A stretch of DNA of 63,545 nt from a virus. Location of the stretch: positions 1 through 63,545 of IMG/VR virus record IMGVR_UViG_3300010155_000006. The stretch is one strand, 5' to 3'. Every line of letters starts with the position of its first letter. Position 1 is the stretch's first letter. This document shows, piece by piece, positions 6,065 through 17,600 of this stretch. The notes below the pieces were generated by a model. It searched no databases. It saw only the letters and a list, made by a program, of their open reading frames with translations, and had not been told where the DNA came from. The position numbers and the translations under genes are program-made.

Positions 6065-9000
6065 ATGCCAGGATTACCACAAAATGATAATAAGAAACCT
6101 AATTTAAGTTTTTCAGGGACCAAAGCCCTTAGAGATTTAATGTTATCTAAAAATCTGCCCAATCCAACCACAACACCTTATTTTGATAAGCGTAATACTG
6201 GACCAGATGATTTTACTGATGGACAGGTAAGGGTAGATTCATTAAGAGATTTAGCAGTACCAGACCAACCAACAGTAGACGAACAAGCAGAGTTCTATAT
6301 AGATAAAGCTTATTTGGCGAATGCATATGGACCATCAGGTGGGTTTTCTGATTGGATTCAGATATATGATGTATCACAAAAAATTGCAAAAGTAAATGAG
6401 GGGGAATATCCAAACTTTACTGCACCAGAAACAGGAGCTGGTTTATTTGGTGCCAATCCCTTTAGAACTGTAGCCAAATATTATTCCCCCATTGATATTT
6501 TATTGGGTGTAACGGCAGAAGGATTATTATCTACTACTTTATTAGAAGATAGTGCATTACAACAACAGGGTGCACTTGCATTGAGACGCGAATTCCAATC
6601 ACGGATTCAGCAGGAACTATACCAAGAAACTATAGGAAGATTAAATTTTGTAGATGCTTTAAAAGACCCCTTTAAAGCTTTAGATATCGTGACAGGACGG
6701 GAATCTTTAATTGAAAGAGATAATAATATAACTGTTCCCAAATCTTTAGTAGGGAAAGGATTAGACTTTGTTTCAAGATTAACTGGTGTATATGTCCCGT
6801 ATTCCTACATACCAGGAGATTATTTCGAGTTGGAACCCCCAAGAGGATTAGGTACCGCAGGAAAAATAATATCCGATGTTACAGGAATATTAGGTAGTTT
6901 AATTGGAATACCCAGAAGAAGACAATCCCCATCACAACGATTTTTAGACTATACGGGAGGGGCATCAAAGAATCAATTATTTAAACATATAAGATATAAT
7001 GTATATGGTCCACAATATGGAGAAGGTGCACAAGCCCAAACAGCAATTGGAGCAGGATTTGGTGAAGCAATAGATTTTATTAAGGGTGGTATATTAGGAG
7101 CGGGTAATTTTCCACCTAACCCACCACAATATGTCGGAGGGCCTAGAAATAGAATTGCTGATATGACTAGTCCACCAGAGAGTACCTATGCTGGTAAAAA
7201 TTATGTCCCTCAATTTGGTCCTGATGCAGTAGCTAAAGAATTCGATAGTAATGAATATGACTTTGGTATGAAAGGAAGAACATACATTAACCAAGGAAAT
7301 GTACCGGGAGGGTTTACTTGGTTTACCGATAGTTCTGGTAGAGGTAAATTAGCTGAATTTTTCGGAGCAGGTCCCGGCCCACAAGAACCAGGAACGTCCC
7401 AAGGTGCTGAAGGGTCAACAGATGATACGAAGGAATATCAGACCCCACCAGACTACGATAGAACCAAGTCCACCAATTATGATTTTAGAGATGATTCGGT
7501 GATGGATGTTACCCAACAAATTATTGATTCAGTCCCAAAAGGAGGAGCTAAACTTAAATCAGTTTCTCATGCGATGAATCAAGTAAGTAAAGTTTTTAAC
7601 GATGGGTATAAAGAATTAACAAAAGGTTCCCGAGTTAGAACATATATTAATACTGACCCAATTAATGAGGAAGTTGCTAGTGATAAGAATAAACCTAAAA
7701 ACGGAGTAGGAAGAGGAGCAGAAGTAGCTAGAGAATATTGCCGAGTATGGACTAAGGATATTCCTTATTACACATATGGTAGATTAATGAAGACACGGAT
7801 GAACCATCGTAAAGAAACTTATTCGGTATTAGATAGTCCTTACAATTTAAATATTGCTCCATGGAGGACAGATGAAACAGGTAAAGGTTCCACTAATATA
7901 GTGGGTGGTAAAGTTAAAAAATATATGTTTTCTTTGGAAAATTTAGCATGGAGAACTAGTTCTGCTAAAGGATTAACTTATGACGACCTCCCCACTTGTG
8001 AGAAAGGACCTAACGGTGGAAGAATAATGTGGTTCCCACCATATGATTTACAAGTAGATGAATCAAGCAATGCTAATTGGACTGAAAATAATTTTGTAGG
8101 AAGACCAGAGCCTGTTTACACCTACAACAACACTAATAGAACGGGCACCTTACGGTTTAAAATTGTAGTAGACCACCCTAGTATTTTAAATCTCATTGTT
8201 AGAAAATATTTAAAAAATATGACACCCGAAGAAACTGATGGTATTGTAGATTCTTTTTTTGCTGGATGTAAAAATTTTGATATTTACGATTTAGCACGAA
8301 AGTGGCCTCAATTTTCTGTTAATGAACTAGCCGGATTACAAGAACAATTAGACAACAAAAACTTGACCAAAGAAGGTAAAGGTAAGATTGCACAAGACAC
8401 TATAACCGACGTAGAGACTGTAATAGAACCCACCCCAGAAATACCTAATTTAGACGATTACAAAGGACTAACTTTTTATTTCCAGAATGACCAACCTAAC
8501 CCTAATAGCAGGGATAAAACAAGTAAACAACCATTTAATATATTAGCTGGGGATTATTTAACGGTAAGTGCACGAGATACTAATGTTGGAGAAGCTCTAG
8601 AACAAGATAAAGATAGTTTTAGAAATTTCTATAATGAAACTATGATAAATCATTGGGATACCAAATGGCCCGCATTTGCAAAAGAATTGTATAAGATTTT
8701 AACTGGTGGATTATATAAAGTACGTTTATCCTTTAAAGGGGCGGCGAGCTCTATTGCGTCTAGTGATTACAATGTTGATTTATCCAAAAGAAGATTAGAT
8801 GCCGTAAAACAATTATTTGAAAATTATACTCTAGGGAATGAAAATGCTTTTAAAGAATATATGACTAAGGATATTTTAACTAATTTTGAAGGGCAAGCTT
8901 TGGGTGAAAGTATTTGTAATTCTGAACAACGAGACGCCAATGGAGACATATCCCAACCAAAAGCTATTTCCGCGGTTTATTCACAGGCGGCAGCTCAATG

Positions 9001-11176
9001 TAGAAAAGTGTGGATTGATAATATAGAGTTTGAAAAAATAGATGTAGAAGAAGAAGAAGTTCAACTCACACCCCCACCAAATCCACCAATTATCCGAAAG
9101 GATAGACCTTTAGCTAAGAAAAAGAAAGAACAAAAACTTATAAGTAAGAATACTAGAAGAGAAATTGCTAATACGGTATTAATGAAAATGGTAACCGAAT
9201 GTGATTATTTTGATTTAATAAAAGAAGAAAACGAATTTATTTATGATAGATTAAGTGAAAAGTTTAAGTTTTTCCAACCTGCTTTTCATTCTATTACCCC
9301 TGAAGGGTTAAATAGTAGATTAACCTTTCTTAACCAATGTGTTAGACCGGGAGCCACTATTCCTACCAAACAAGAAGGTGGTGGGTTAAGTACCGGTGTG
9401 GATGCAAAAAATACTGCCTTTGGTGCTCCACCCATATGTGTTTTAAGAATTGGAGATTTTTACCATACTAAAATTGCTATTGGAAATATTGGATTTTCCT
9501 ATGATGATAATTTATTGGATTTAAATCCAGAAGGTATAGGGGTACAACCGATGATTGCGAGTGTAACTTTAACTTTTAATTATCTTGGTGGTCAAGGAAT
9601 AAAAGAACCAGTCAATAGATTACAAAATGCTTTATCTTTTAATTATTATGCTAATACAGAAATGTATGATTCACGGTCCATCTTAACTGTTACAGATGAA
9701 GACCCAGATGAGGCAGCGTGGTTAAAGGAGAATGCTGATTTAGTAGGGACAACCCAAGAGACAGGTTCAGGTGACCCAGAAGAAGCAGCTAATAAACAGG
9801 AAGAAGCAGACACATCACCTAATGATGGTTTTACCATAGGTAATAGAGAAAACCAAGTATTAACCGAAAGTGGGGAAACTGGAACCATAAAGTATGATAC
9901 AAAATTTAATGAATTAAATTCACAAACATATAATTATTTTCACGAAACTCACCAGTCCATTTATGATGTTATGAGCACATTAAATTATGGTGTTATACAA
10001 GTATATTTTAGTGATAAAATATGGAATGAAGGTGAATATTATGAAGCAGACACAGATTCAACCATAACTCCTTTTACGTTAAACGGAGAATTAATAGGTG
10101 TAGGTAAGGATTACGATGCCAGGCTCACTGAAATAGTGAATATATATAGAGGAAAGATTAAAAGTGAAACCACCTATATTCAAGGACAAGCAGATAACTT
10201 TTTATCAGGAGGTGAAAAAAGAAAATTAAAAAAGTTTTTGGAACAAAAATTAACTAATGCAGATGCAGACTTAAGACAAGTTTTTAGTGATTTAGATGAA
10301 GGTTTGAAGAAGACACATTTAAATTATTTAAAAGAAGTTAATGCGTTTAATGTTGTTAATAGATATACAGATGGATTTATAGAAAATGGTAAAACTACTG
10401 TTTTTAGATTAAGTGGTGGAACGCCAGTATACGAAACTTCATCACTGGACTTCCAACCTACATGGCCTAGTAACACATTAAAGGAATTAGGAAATGATTA
10501 CAAATATCTCACTAATAGTTTAAGTTGTTATTCTAAAATTATGAATGGTAGTATATTGGTAGACCTTAATGGATATAATACCGCATCTGCAGCAGCACTT
10601 ACCCAATCAGGAAAATATAATAGTAATCCTGGTGGCATTAATTTCATTCAAACTTCGGATGAATCTCCCAAACTTAATCAAACTATTTTATTTGAGTATT
10701 TTCTATTCTCAGAACAAATGATTGATAAAAATACTGTAGCCCCATTGAATGTTCCACAGTTTAAAGAAGATAATATTTATGCAGAGACAGGTGAAGGTGA
10801 ATTTTTTACTGAATTAAAAACTGCATTAGGCATATCGGAACCAGAACCTAATTGGATTAGTGATATGAGAGTATTAATGAATCAGGCGATTGCTGAAAAT
10901 GAAAATTTTTATTTAACACAATTGTGGGAAATTCAAAACGACGTAATTTATGTATTAGCCCAAATTGTGGATGATAATGTCCTTGTAGATGGATTAGCTA
11001 GTGATAGTGATTTAGGTACTAAAGGAGATACCAGCACTAGACCAGTTATTAGTAAAGATAAACCTAGAGAACTATTATATGAAAAAGAGTCTAATGGGGT
11101 TTATGAAGAATATATTAGAGAATACAATAGTGACACCAATAGTGATAATGATACCTTTAATTTAAAATTTAACTAA
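6065..11176 (+). CDS. Giant baseplate/tail protein with OmpA-like domain
   Basis: A 1703-aa structural protein. Residues 1-450 are Gly/Pro/Tyr-rich. A compact region near 620-710 contains FSLENLAWR, GPNGGRIMWFPPYDL, EPVYTYNNT and DHPSIL. Residues about 798-1000 look like an OmpA-family peptidoglycan-binding domain: an opening strand (GLTFYFQND), then YKVRLSFKGAASSIASS followed by YNVDLSKRRLDAVKQLF, which fits the family pattern G-x-A/S...N-x-x-LS-x-R-R-x-x-A-V. Residues 1135-1190 (APPICVLRIGDFY...PMIASVTLTFNYLGG) resemble the beta layout of tail-tube-initiator proteins such as gp48/gp54. It is followed after one base by a LysM/gp53-like gene and then the amidase-bearing protein. Probable role: baseplate centre, touching the cell wall during injection. 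The exact T4 counterpart is unclear. Confidence 0.65.
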   Translation: MPGLPQNDNKKPNLSFSGTKALRDLMLSKNLPNPTTTPYFDKRNTGPDDFTDGQVRVDSLRDLAVPDQPTVDEQAEFYIDKAYLANAYGPSGGFSDWIQIYDVSQKIAKVNEGEYPNFTAPETGAGLFGANPFRTVAKYYSPIDILLGVTAEGLLSTTLLEDSALQQQGALALRREFQSRIQQELYQETIGRLNFVDALKDPFKALDIVTGRESLIERDNNITVPKSLVGKGLDFVSRLTGVYVPYSYIPGDYFELEPPRGLGTAGKIISDVTGILGSLIGIPRRRQSPSQRFLDYTGGASKNQLFKHIRYNVYGPQYGEGAQAQTAIGAGFGEAIDFIKGGILGAGNFPPNPPQYVGGPRNRIADMTSPPESTYAGKNYVPQFGPDAVAKEFDSNEYDFGMKGRTYINQGNVPGGFTWFTDSSGRGKLAEFFGAGPGPQEPGTSQGAEGSTDDTKEYQTPPDYDRTKSTNYDFRDDSVMDVTQQIIDSVPKGGAKLKSVSHAMNQVSKVFNDGYKELTKGSRVRTYINTDPINEEVASDKNKPKNGVGRGAEVAREYCRVWTKDIPYYTYGRLMKTRMNHRKETYSVLDSPYNLNIAPWRTDETGKGSTNIVGGKVKKYMFSLENLAWRTSSAKGLTYDDLPTCEKGPNGGRIMWFPPYDLQVDESSNANWTENNFVGRPEPVYTYNNTNRTGTLRFKIVVDHPSILNLIVRKYLKNMTPEETDGIVDSFFAGCKNFDIYDLARKWPQFSVNELAGLQEQLDNKNLTKEGKGKIAQDTITDVETVIEPTPEIPNLDDYKGLTFYFQNDQPNPNSRDKTSKQPFNILAGDYLTVSARDTNVGEALEQDKDSFRNFYNETMINHWDTKWPAFAKELYKILTGGLYKVRLSFKGAASSIASSDYNVDLSKRRLDAVKQLFENYTLGNENAFKEYMTKDILTNFEGQALGESICNSEQRDANGDISQPKAISAVYSQAAAQCRKVWIDNIEFEKIDVEEEEVQLTPPPNPPIIRKDRPLAKKKKEQKLISKNTRREIANTVLMKMVTECDYFDLIKEENEFIYDRLSEKFKFFQPAFHSITPEGLNSRLTFLNQCVRPGATIPTKQEGGGLSTGVDAKNTAFGAPPICVLRIGDFYHTKIAIGNIGFSYDDNLLDLNPEGIGVQPMIASVTLTFNYLGGQGIKEPVNRLQNALSFNYYANTEMYDSRSILTVTDEDPDEAAWLKENADLVGTTQETGSGDPEEAANKQEEADTSPNDGFTIGNRENQVLTESGETGTIKYDTKFNELNSQTYNYFHETHQSIYDVMSTLNYGVIQVYFSDKIWNEGEYYEADTDSTITPFTLNGELIGVGKDYDARLTEIVNIYRGKIKSETTYIQGQADNFLSGGEKRKLKKFLEQKLTNADADLRQVFSDLDEGLKKTHLNYLKEVNAFNVVNRYTDGFIENGKTTVFRLSGGTPVYETSSLDFQPTWPSNTLKELGNDYKYLTNSLSCYSKIMNGSILVDLNGYNTASAAALTQSGKYNSNPGGINFIQTSDESPKLNQTILFEYFLFSEQMIDKNTVAPLNVPQFKEDNIYAETGEGEFFTELKTALGISEPEPNWISDMRVLMNQAIAENENFYLTQLWEIQNDVIYVLAQIVDDNVLVDGLASDSDLGTKGDTSTRPVISKDKPRELLYEKESNGVYEEYIREYNSDTNSDNDTFNLKFN

Positions 11177-11177
11177 T

Positions 11178-11597
11178 ATGTCTAATTATTATAACAGATA
11201 TTCAGATTTTAACATCAACGGAGAAAATATAACCGTCCCCTATATAAAATTACCTTCTAAATCTACTGATAAGAGAGTAATATATAAGGTAGGGAGGTCA
11301 CGTTTAGATAAAGTTAGTCAACAATATTATGAGAGTCCGTACTTTGGTTGGTTAATATTACAAGCTAATCCTTCTGTTGGGGGTTTAGAGTGGAATATTA
11401 AAGATGGGCAAGTATTGATTGTACCATATCCTTTAGTAGCTTCTTTACAGGTTTATAAAACAGCGATAGATAATCATTTCTTTTTTTACGGTAAAAGTTT
11501 ACCAACAAAGAATTACGCAGTTCCCTATATAGAAAGTAAACCCATAACGGAGGTGGCACCAACCACTAACAAGAATATTGGTGGTTCCTCTTATTAA
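11178..11597 (+). CDS. 53: Baseplate wedge protein, gp53/LysM-like
   Basis: At 139 aa it has the LysM-like arrangement seen in T4 gp53: KVGRSRLDKVSQQYYESP, then YFGWLILQANPSVGGLEW and KDGQVLIVPYP, i.e. a helix with R-L-D-x-x-S-x-x-Y-Y, a W-x-I/L-x-x-A-N helix, and a G-x-x-L-x-I-P strand. T4 gp53 joins wedges around the hub; LysM folds in other proteins bind N-acetylglucosamine in peptidoglycan or act only as assembly domains. The ATG at 11178 begins one base after the previous stop, so the two genes are probably coupled. The C-terminal 30 residues are low-complexity. Family call is good; whether it binds glycan is unknown. Confidence 0.7.
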   Translation: MSNYYNRYSDFNINGENITVPYIKLPSKSTDKRVIYKVGRSRLDKVSQQYYESPYFGWLILQANPSVGGLEWNIKDGQVLIVPYPLVASLQVYKTAIDNHFFFYGKSLPTKNYAVPYIESKPITEVAPTTNKNIGGSSY

Positions 11598-11610
11598 ATT
11601 ATGTAAATAG

Positions 11611-14600
11611 ATGGCAAATGAGATTTTAAATGGTGACGATGTACTAGTTGAATTTTCAGAGAATAATATTCTTTTAGTTGACCCCAATCGCATATACCAA
11701 AATGGTCAAGCGGTTGATAGGGCAGTTAAACATGAAAATTTAACCATTTATGCCAATCTTAAAGCACGAGTAGTACCACGTAGTAAATTAATTAGTGGTG
11801 TAGGAATTGATAGTGAAACTCCAGAAGCATTTGTAGATGTGTTTGAAGGGGAAATAAATTTTTTAAAACCTGGTTCAAAAGAGTATATGACTACTGATTG
11901 GGCCGATAGTCAAACAGGTAAAGGATTTAATGTAGCAACAGGAGGGGGTAATTTAAATCAAAAAGTTTATACTACTTTAAAAGATATCAATACAGGTGAA
12001 GATGTAACAACAGAAAAAATTACTAATAAGTTAGATACCGAATCTTTTGGAATAGAAAGTATTTCAGTTACCCTAAACAGGTCATACACCCCAACAGTTC
12101 AAATAAATTTTGTTGATGTAAGAGGACAAACTCTTTTTGAACAAGGAAAAGATTCACCATATGCTGCTTTTTTCCAACTCCCCTACCCTCTTTTTAAATT
12201 AATTTTAAAGGGGTATTATGGGAAAGCCGTGGAGTACCAACTTATGTGTCAAAAGTTTAATGCTTCATTTGACGCTAGTAGTGGAAATTATATTGTTACC
12301 TGTTCTTTTATTGGTAGAATATCTGCTCTTCTTAATGACATAACATTACAAGAACTTAAAATGGCTCCTTATATGTTTTCAAAAACATATGAAATAAATG
12401 ATGGAGAAAGTGACCCCAGAACAGTAATAACCAGTAAAGGAAGACAAACACTACATGAGGTTTATACAGGATATAAAAATCTAGGCCTTGTGAGTCAAGG
12501 ATTACCTGAAATGACATTAGTAGAGTTAATTGAAAAGGTGGAAAAGCTTGAGACAGATATCCAACAAAACCTAAAAAAAGAAGACTTAGAGGGATTAGAT
12601 GATATTGATAATTATGAAAGAAATGTTTTAAATTATAGAAGAAAGATTTTAGAATCTGGTGGTTGGAAATATATCCATATGGAGCATAAATTAGACTCCC
12701 CACAACATTTTATTGTTAATCACAACACCCAACAAAAGTACTACAGATGGACTAAATTTTATCAAGACGATGTTGAAAAAAGAACTAATGCTTTAACAGA
12801 GTTAGATAAACACATAGAAACGTATAATAATTTATTATTAGATAATAAGACATTTGGTAAAAATGGTATTAGTGCTATTCCTATTAATATTACATTTAAT
12901 GATTTTTTAGCTCCCCCAAGTGACCTTATAGCGATGGGAGAAGCCCCAGACGCTCAATGGTTTATTTTTGACACACGGGCTACCACTTTTGGAGTTAAAA
13001 TCGGTAAAATAATTGCTCAGTTTAACGCTAAAAGAAATCAAATAGAACAGAAGATTACAGGAAAGATTAATAGCACAGTTATTGATATATTAGGATTTAA
13101 ACCCACCATTAGAAATTTATTTGCTATTTTAATAGCTCAAGCAGATACATTTTTAAGATTAATGGATGAAACCCACACTAAAGCATTTGCAGTAAGAGAT
13201 AGTCAGTATAGATTAGAGGCCGTAAAGGGAGATGGTAAATCCAATCAAAATACGGAACCACCAGAACAACCTTTTGTATATCCATGGCCCCATTATTATG
13301 TTAGAAAAGAAACTGAAGGAACCACTTCATTTGTAAGTACTTATCCCGGTGCATATATGGTACAAGATAAAATTATGTCCTATGATGCTACATTATGGCC
13401 TGAGGTAAATTTTGTGGAAGAGTACCTCAAAGCTCACACCGTAAAAGATAATGCAGTTGGTTCAGAATTCACCAACACTTCTATATCACAAAAATGGTTA
13501 CCCATAACATCATTTGATTTATTTGAAAATGATTTATATGCTATTGCTTCATATACTACTTTAAGTTATGAGATTTGGGACAGAGCCACCGTACATACTT
13601 TTTTTTCAGGCATTATTCCTAGAATTACCACCAATCAGGGAAGTGGTGTTTTGGATGCATGGGGAATGTTTGAAGCGTTAAATATAAAACAAAGAACTCA
13701 AGGATTTTTTCAAATACGAGAATTCTGGAAAAATCAAACTTTTAATTATAATACATTTTTAGACTATCTAAAAGAGTTAGCTCCCCTCACCGATTACCAA
13801 ATATTGTTAGAAGATAATTACAATACTCCTTATTTAAGAACAAAAATTCATAATAGTAGATTTTCTTTATTACCAGCAAGTCAATTTGAGGGGGTAATAT
13901 ATAGTGTAGATGATGCAGATATAAAAAATGAAGAAGCATTGCTTGAATCGGTTTTACAAGTTCGAGTGGATAGAGATAATATTTTGGAAACATATCCACT
14001 TTCAGATTTTCTTTCACCAAGTTCAAATATAGAACCATTCCCGTGGGTTAAAGAAAATTTAGCGGGGGGTCAATATATAAAGAGTTACGAAGAATTGAAT
14101 TATATTCACAATGGTGTTCAGTACGGTAAAGACCAAAAAATGTACACCTCCTTTCCTTATGAAGATACCTTACCCCTTAATGTAAGATTTTATTCTAATG
14201 CCCGTTGGGCAGTTAGTAAACTTCGTGAAACTTGGGATGCTATCGGACTAAAAAAAGTGAAAATTGAGGAATTCCAACTGTATTACCAAGATATCCTTAC
14301 CAAGCGAACCACTGAAACCGACCATAACACTAACCTTAAATATAAAGAGGTATATGATAACTATATTTTAAAAGAAAATTTCGTACACGGCAAGAATCAT
14401 AATATGTTTTTAACAGAAGGACCTCTTAATTACGGTAATCAATATTCGGGCAATACCACCCCTACTCAGGTTACATCTATTTTAAATACTCCATATTTTA
14501 TTAATGGGTTGATTCAAGGAATTAATAATGAAATTAATGATTCACCAACCCCATATGTGGCAGCATCCTATTTGTTTTTAAATTCTCTACCTTTAGGTAC

Positions 14601-17600
14601 TCTAAGAGAAAAAACTATTGAGAGTATTGGAAATATTAGTGTATATGGAGACTATATTGCTAAAGTTTTAAATCAAGTTTCTGCAGTTCATCCACTTCCC
14701 TACGCATGGATTTTAAAATACGGGAGTATTTGGCACCGGTATAAGAATTTCGTTAAAACAGGAACTGACATTTTGACAGATGTGTGGGATAATTATGATG
14801 CTGGTACCTATTTTAATGCAGATAATGGTATTTCTCACACCTATAATTTAGATGTTGGACCCAGTAATAGTTCTATCACCTTTGGAGGACAATGGTATAT
14901 TGGAGGTAATTTTACAAAAATGAATGTGGGTGTTTATCCTGAATTAAATAATTTAATAAATTATTTTATCACAGGCCGTTTATTGTACAATGGAACCAAC
15001 ATTACAGGAGCACCATTAACTAGTAACGAAATTAATGCATTTATTAGTAATGATGCATTAATATTAAAAGAAGCAAATGAATTAATCATTAATACCGAAC
15101 CCAATACTTTAAATCAAGATATGAATTGTAGTTTCTGGTATGGTTATTATGATTTAAGTAGAGATGGTTATTTAACGGGTTATAGTCCTACACAATATTA
15201 TTTATTCCCTTCTTGTGGTGGAATGAAAACACAACAACTCCAATTTGAGACTAAAGAATCAATAGATTTACTTAATAATCCTAGTGTGCATAATGGGGCA
15301 ATTCGTTTAGCGTGGGGAATGTCCAACTACGGGTTTTTCCAACATAATAAAAATACTTTTCCTTCTCCTACTCAATATTTCAAAGTTATAGATTCAGAAG
15401 AAAATGAACAATATGCTTTTAATATTACTAACCAAAGTGAATACGCAAGTATTGAGGAATTATTTGATATTTTTACTCCCGACATATTAGACGTATTTGA
15501 ACAATATTTTTTAAATTTTTCTGAAAAAGATTCAGCAGTTTCATTTTTACTTCCAGGGTTTTCCGGAACTACACACGCCGACGGAGTATTACCTGACGAT
15601 AATTATGCTCCTACCTCTGCTACATTAGGGGTGACTAACTATAAAAGTTTCCAAAGCATTATTAGAAATATATTGGTGGTGGACCACAGTGCGGTGAAGG
15701 ATGCTACAGACAACACCCAACTTAGTTTTAATTTAGGTGAAGCACAACTGACTAAAATTAATTCCGTACTTACTCATTTTTTGAGTGAAAAAATGGCTTT
15801 TAATTTTTACAACCCAAAAGATATTGACCCACGAGTATTAAGAAGTTTTGCGGGTAGTGCAAAGTTTTATGAGTTTGGACCAACAGACGGCGTAGAAGAC
15901 CGTACCACAAATACCTATACGGGCAATTTACCTCCAGAAATATCGTTTAGCCAATCACAACTCGATTATCCATTAGAGTGGGAAACACTTAAATTAGAGG
16001 TGGGATTTTATACGGACCCAGTTTACCCAACCCAAACATTTACTATTCCTTATTTTTCAGGTGGTTTACCCGTAGGGACTATACAAGTTACTGGAACAAG
16101 TCTTACCACTTCAGCATTATCCTATAGTGGAAATAGTTCTCTAGTAACTGATTTCTTTAGGGAAATGAATATAGCTTTTACTATACCCAACATTAAAGCC
16201 TTGAGAAAGGTAATTAGAATGTATGTTACCCAACGGATTAATAATAAAGCGTTGGTTCCTGGTTATTCTGGTGATACCACTGTTCAGACTACTTTTAGAA
16301 CCCAAGTCCAAACACTAATGGACAAATTAGACACCGCACAAGGAGATTTATTAGAACAATTATTTGAAGATATGAGAAAGATATTTCCAGACATTAGAGA
16401 GACACAAGCAGATGAAGCTAAAAAAAATACTGCAATGCAAACTGATGAAAATAAGTTGGAACAATATCTTTTGTTTAAAGCATTTAACGATAAATGGATT
16501 GGGGGTGAGGATTATAGTAGCAAATTTTTGTTTAAAGATTTTTTATTTTTTGATGTTGCCAATAGGGATATTGGAGACGTGGCTATTTTAGATACAGATA
16601 GAATTAAAGAGTTTAATAATCCAGACAACGCAAAGCTAAGTTTATTACATATTATTAGTAGAATGTTACAAGGTAACTTTTTTAATTTTTTAGCACTCCC
16701 TAGTTATATCAATTTTTATGGTATAACCTCTACGGGAAATAATACCATACCAAAACTTAGTACTAGAGAAGAAGCAAATGCATTATTTGGTACTCATTTA
16801 GAAGTAGATTTTTTAGATTCTTCACCAAAATTTTTATGTCAATATGTGGGGGAAACCTCGAATCAGTTAGCAGACTTGAATGAGAAAACAAAATATAATA
16901 ACGATTCTTTTAATATAGGTAGAACAGCAGACAACCCTCTATTTTCTAATTGTTACGACCCACAGAGATGCAATAAAGTAGTAGCTTTTGCCGTAGATTT
17001 TGGAATACAAAGTCAAGGGATTTTTAAAGGGATTAGTTTGGACACCACAGAATTTCAAAATACATCTGAGTCTTATGGTATATTAGAGGCAATGGCTCAA
17101 TCCACCAACGATAAAAGTATAAAATCACAAGGGTTAAATTTATTTAATGTATATAAGTCAAGGTCTTACACTTGTAAAATTGAGGCTATGGGAAATGTCT
17201 GTATCCAACCCACAATGTATTTTAGTTTAAGACATGTTCCAATGTTTAATGGTCCATATATGATATTAAGTGTAGAACATAACATTCAACCTAATACGAT
17301 GACTACAACATTTACGGGGGTTAGAGTACCATTCCATCAATTACCAGCAATTGAAAATTTAGTGGGAAAAGTGAATAAATCTTTTATTAATAAGATAAAA
17401 ACAAAAATAAAGAATGAGGAGGCTCTTGCTACACAAGGTGGGTTTGACGCGGAAAATGAAGATGAAGAAAAAGTACATGCTGCTACTACTTGGCCTGCGG
17501 CTAATAGCGATAAAGTAAAAATGTTGATTATTCATGTAACTGGAGGATTGGATTATGGTTCGAACCCCGTAGAACGAATTAATAAACAACATAAAGATAG

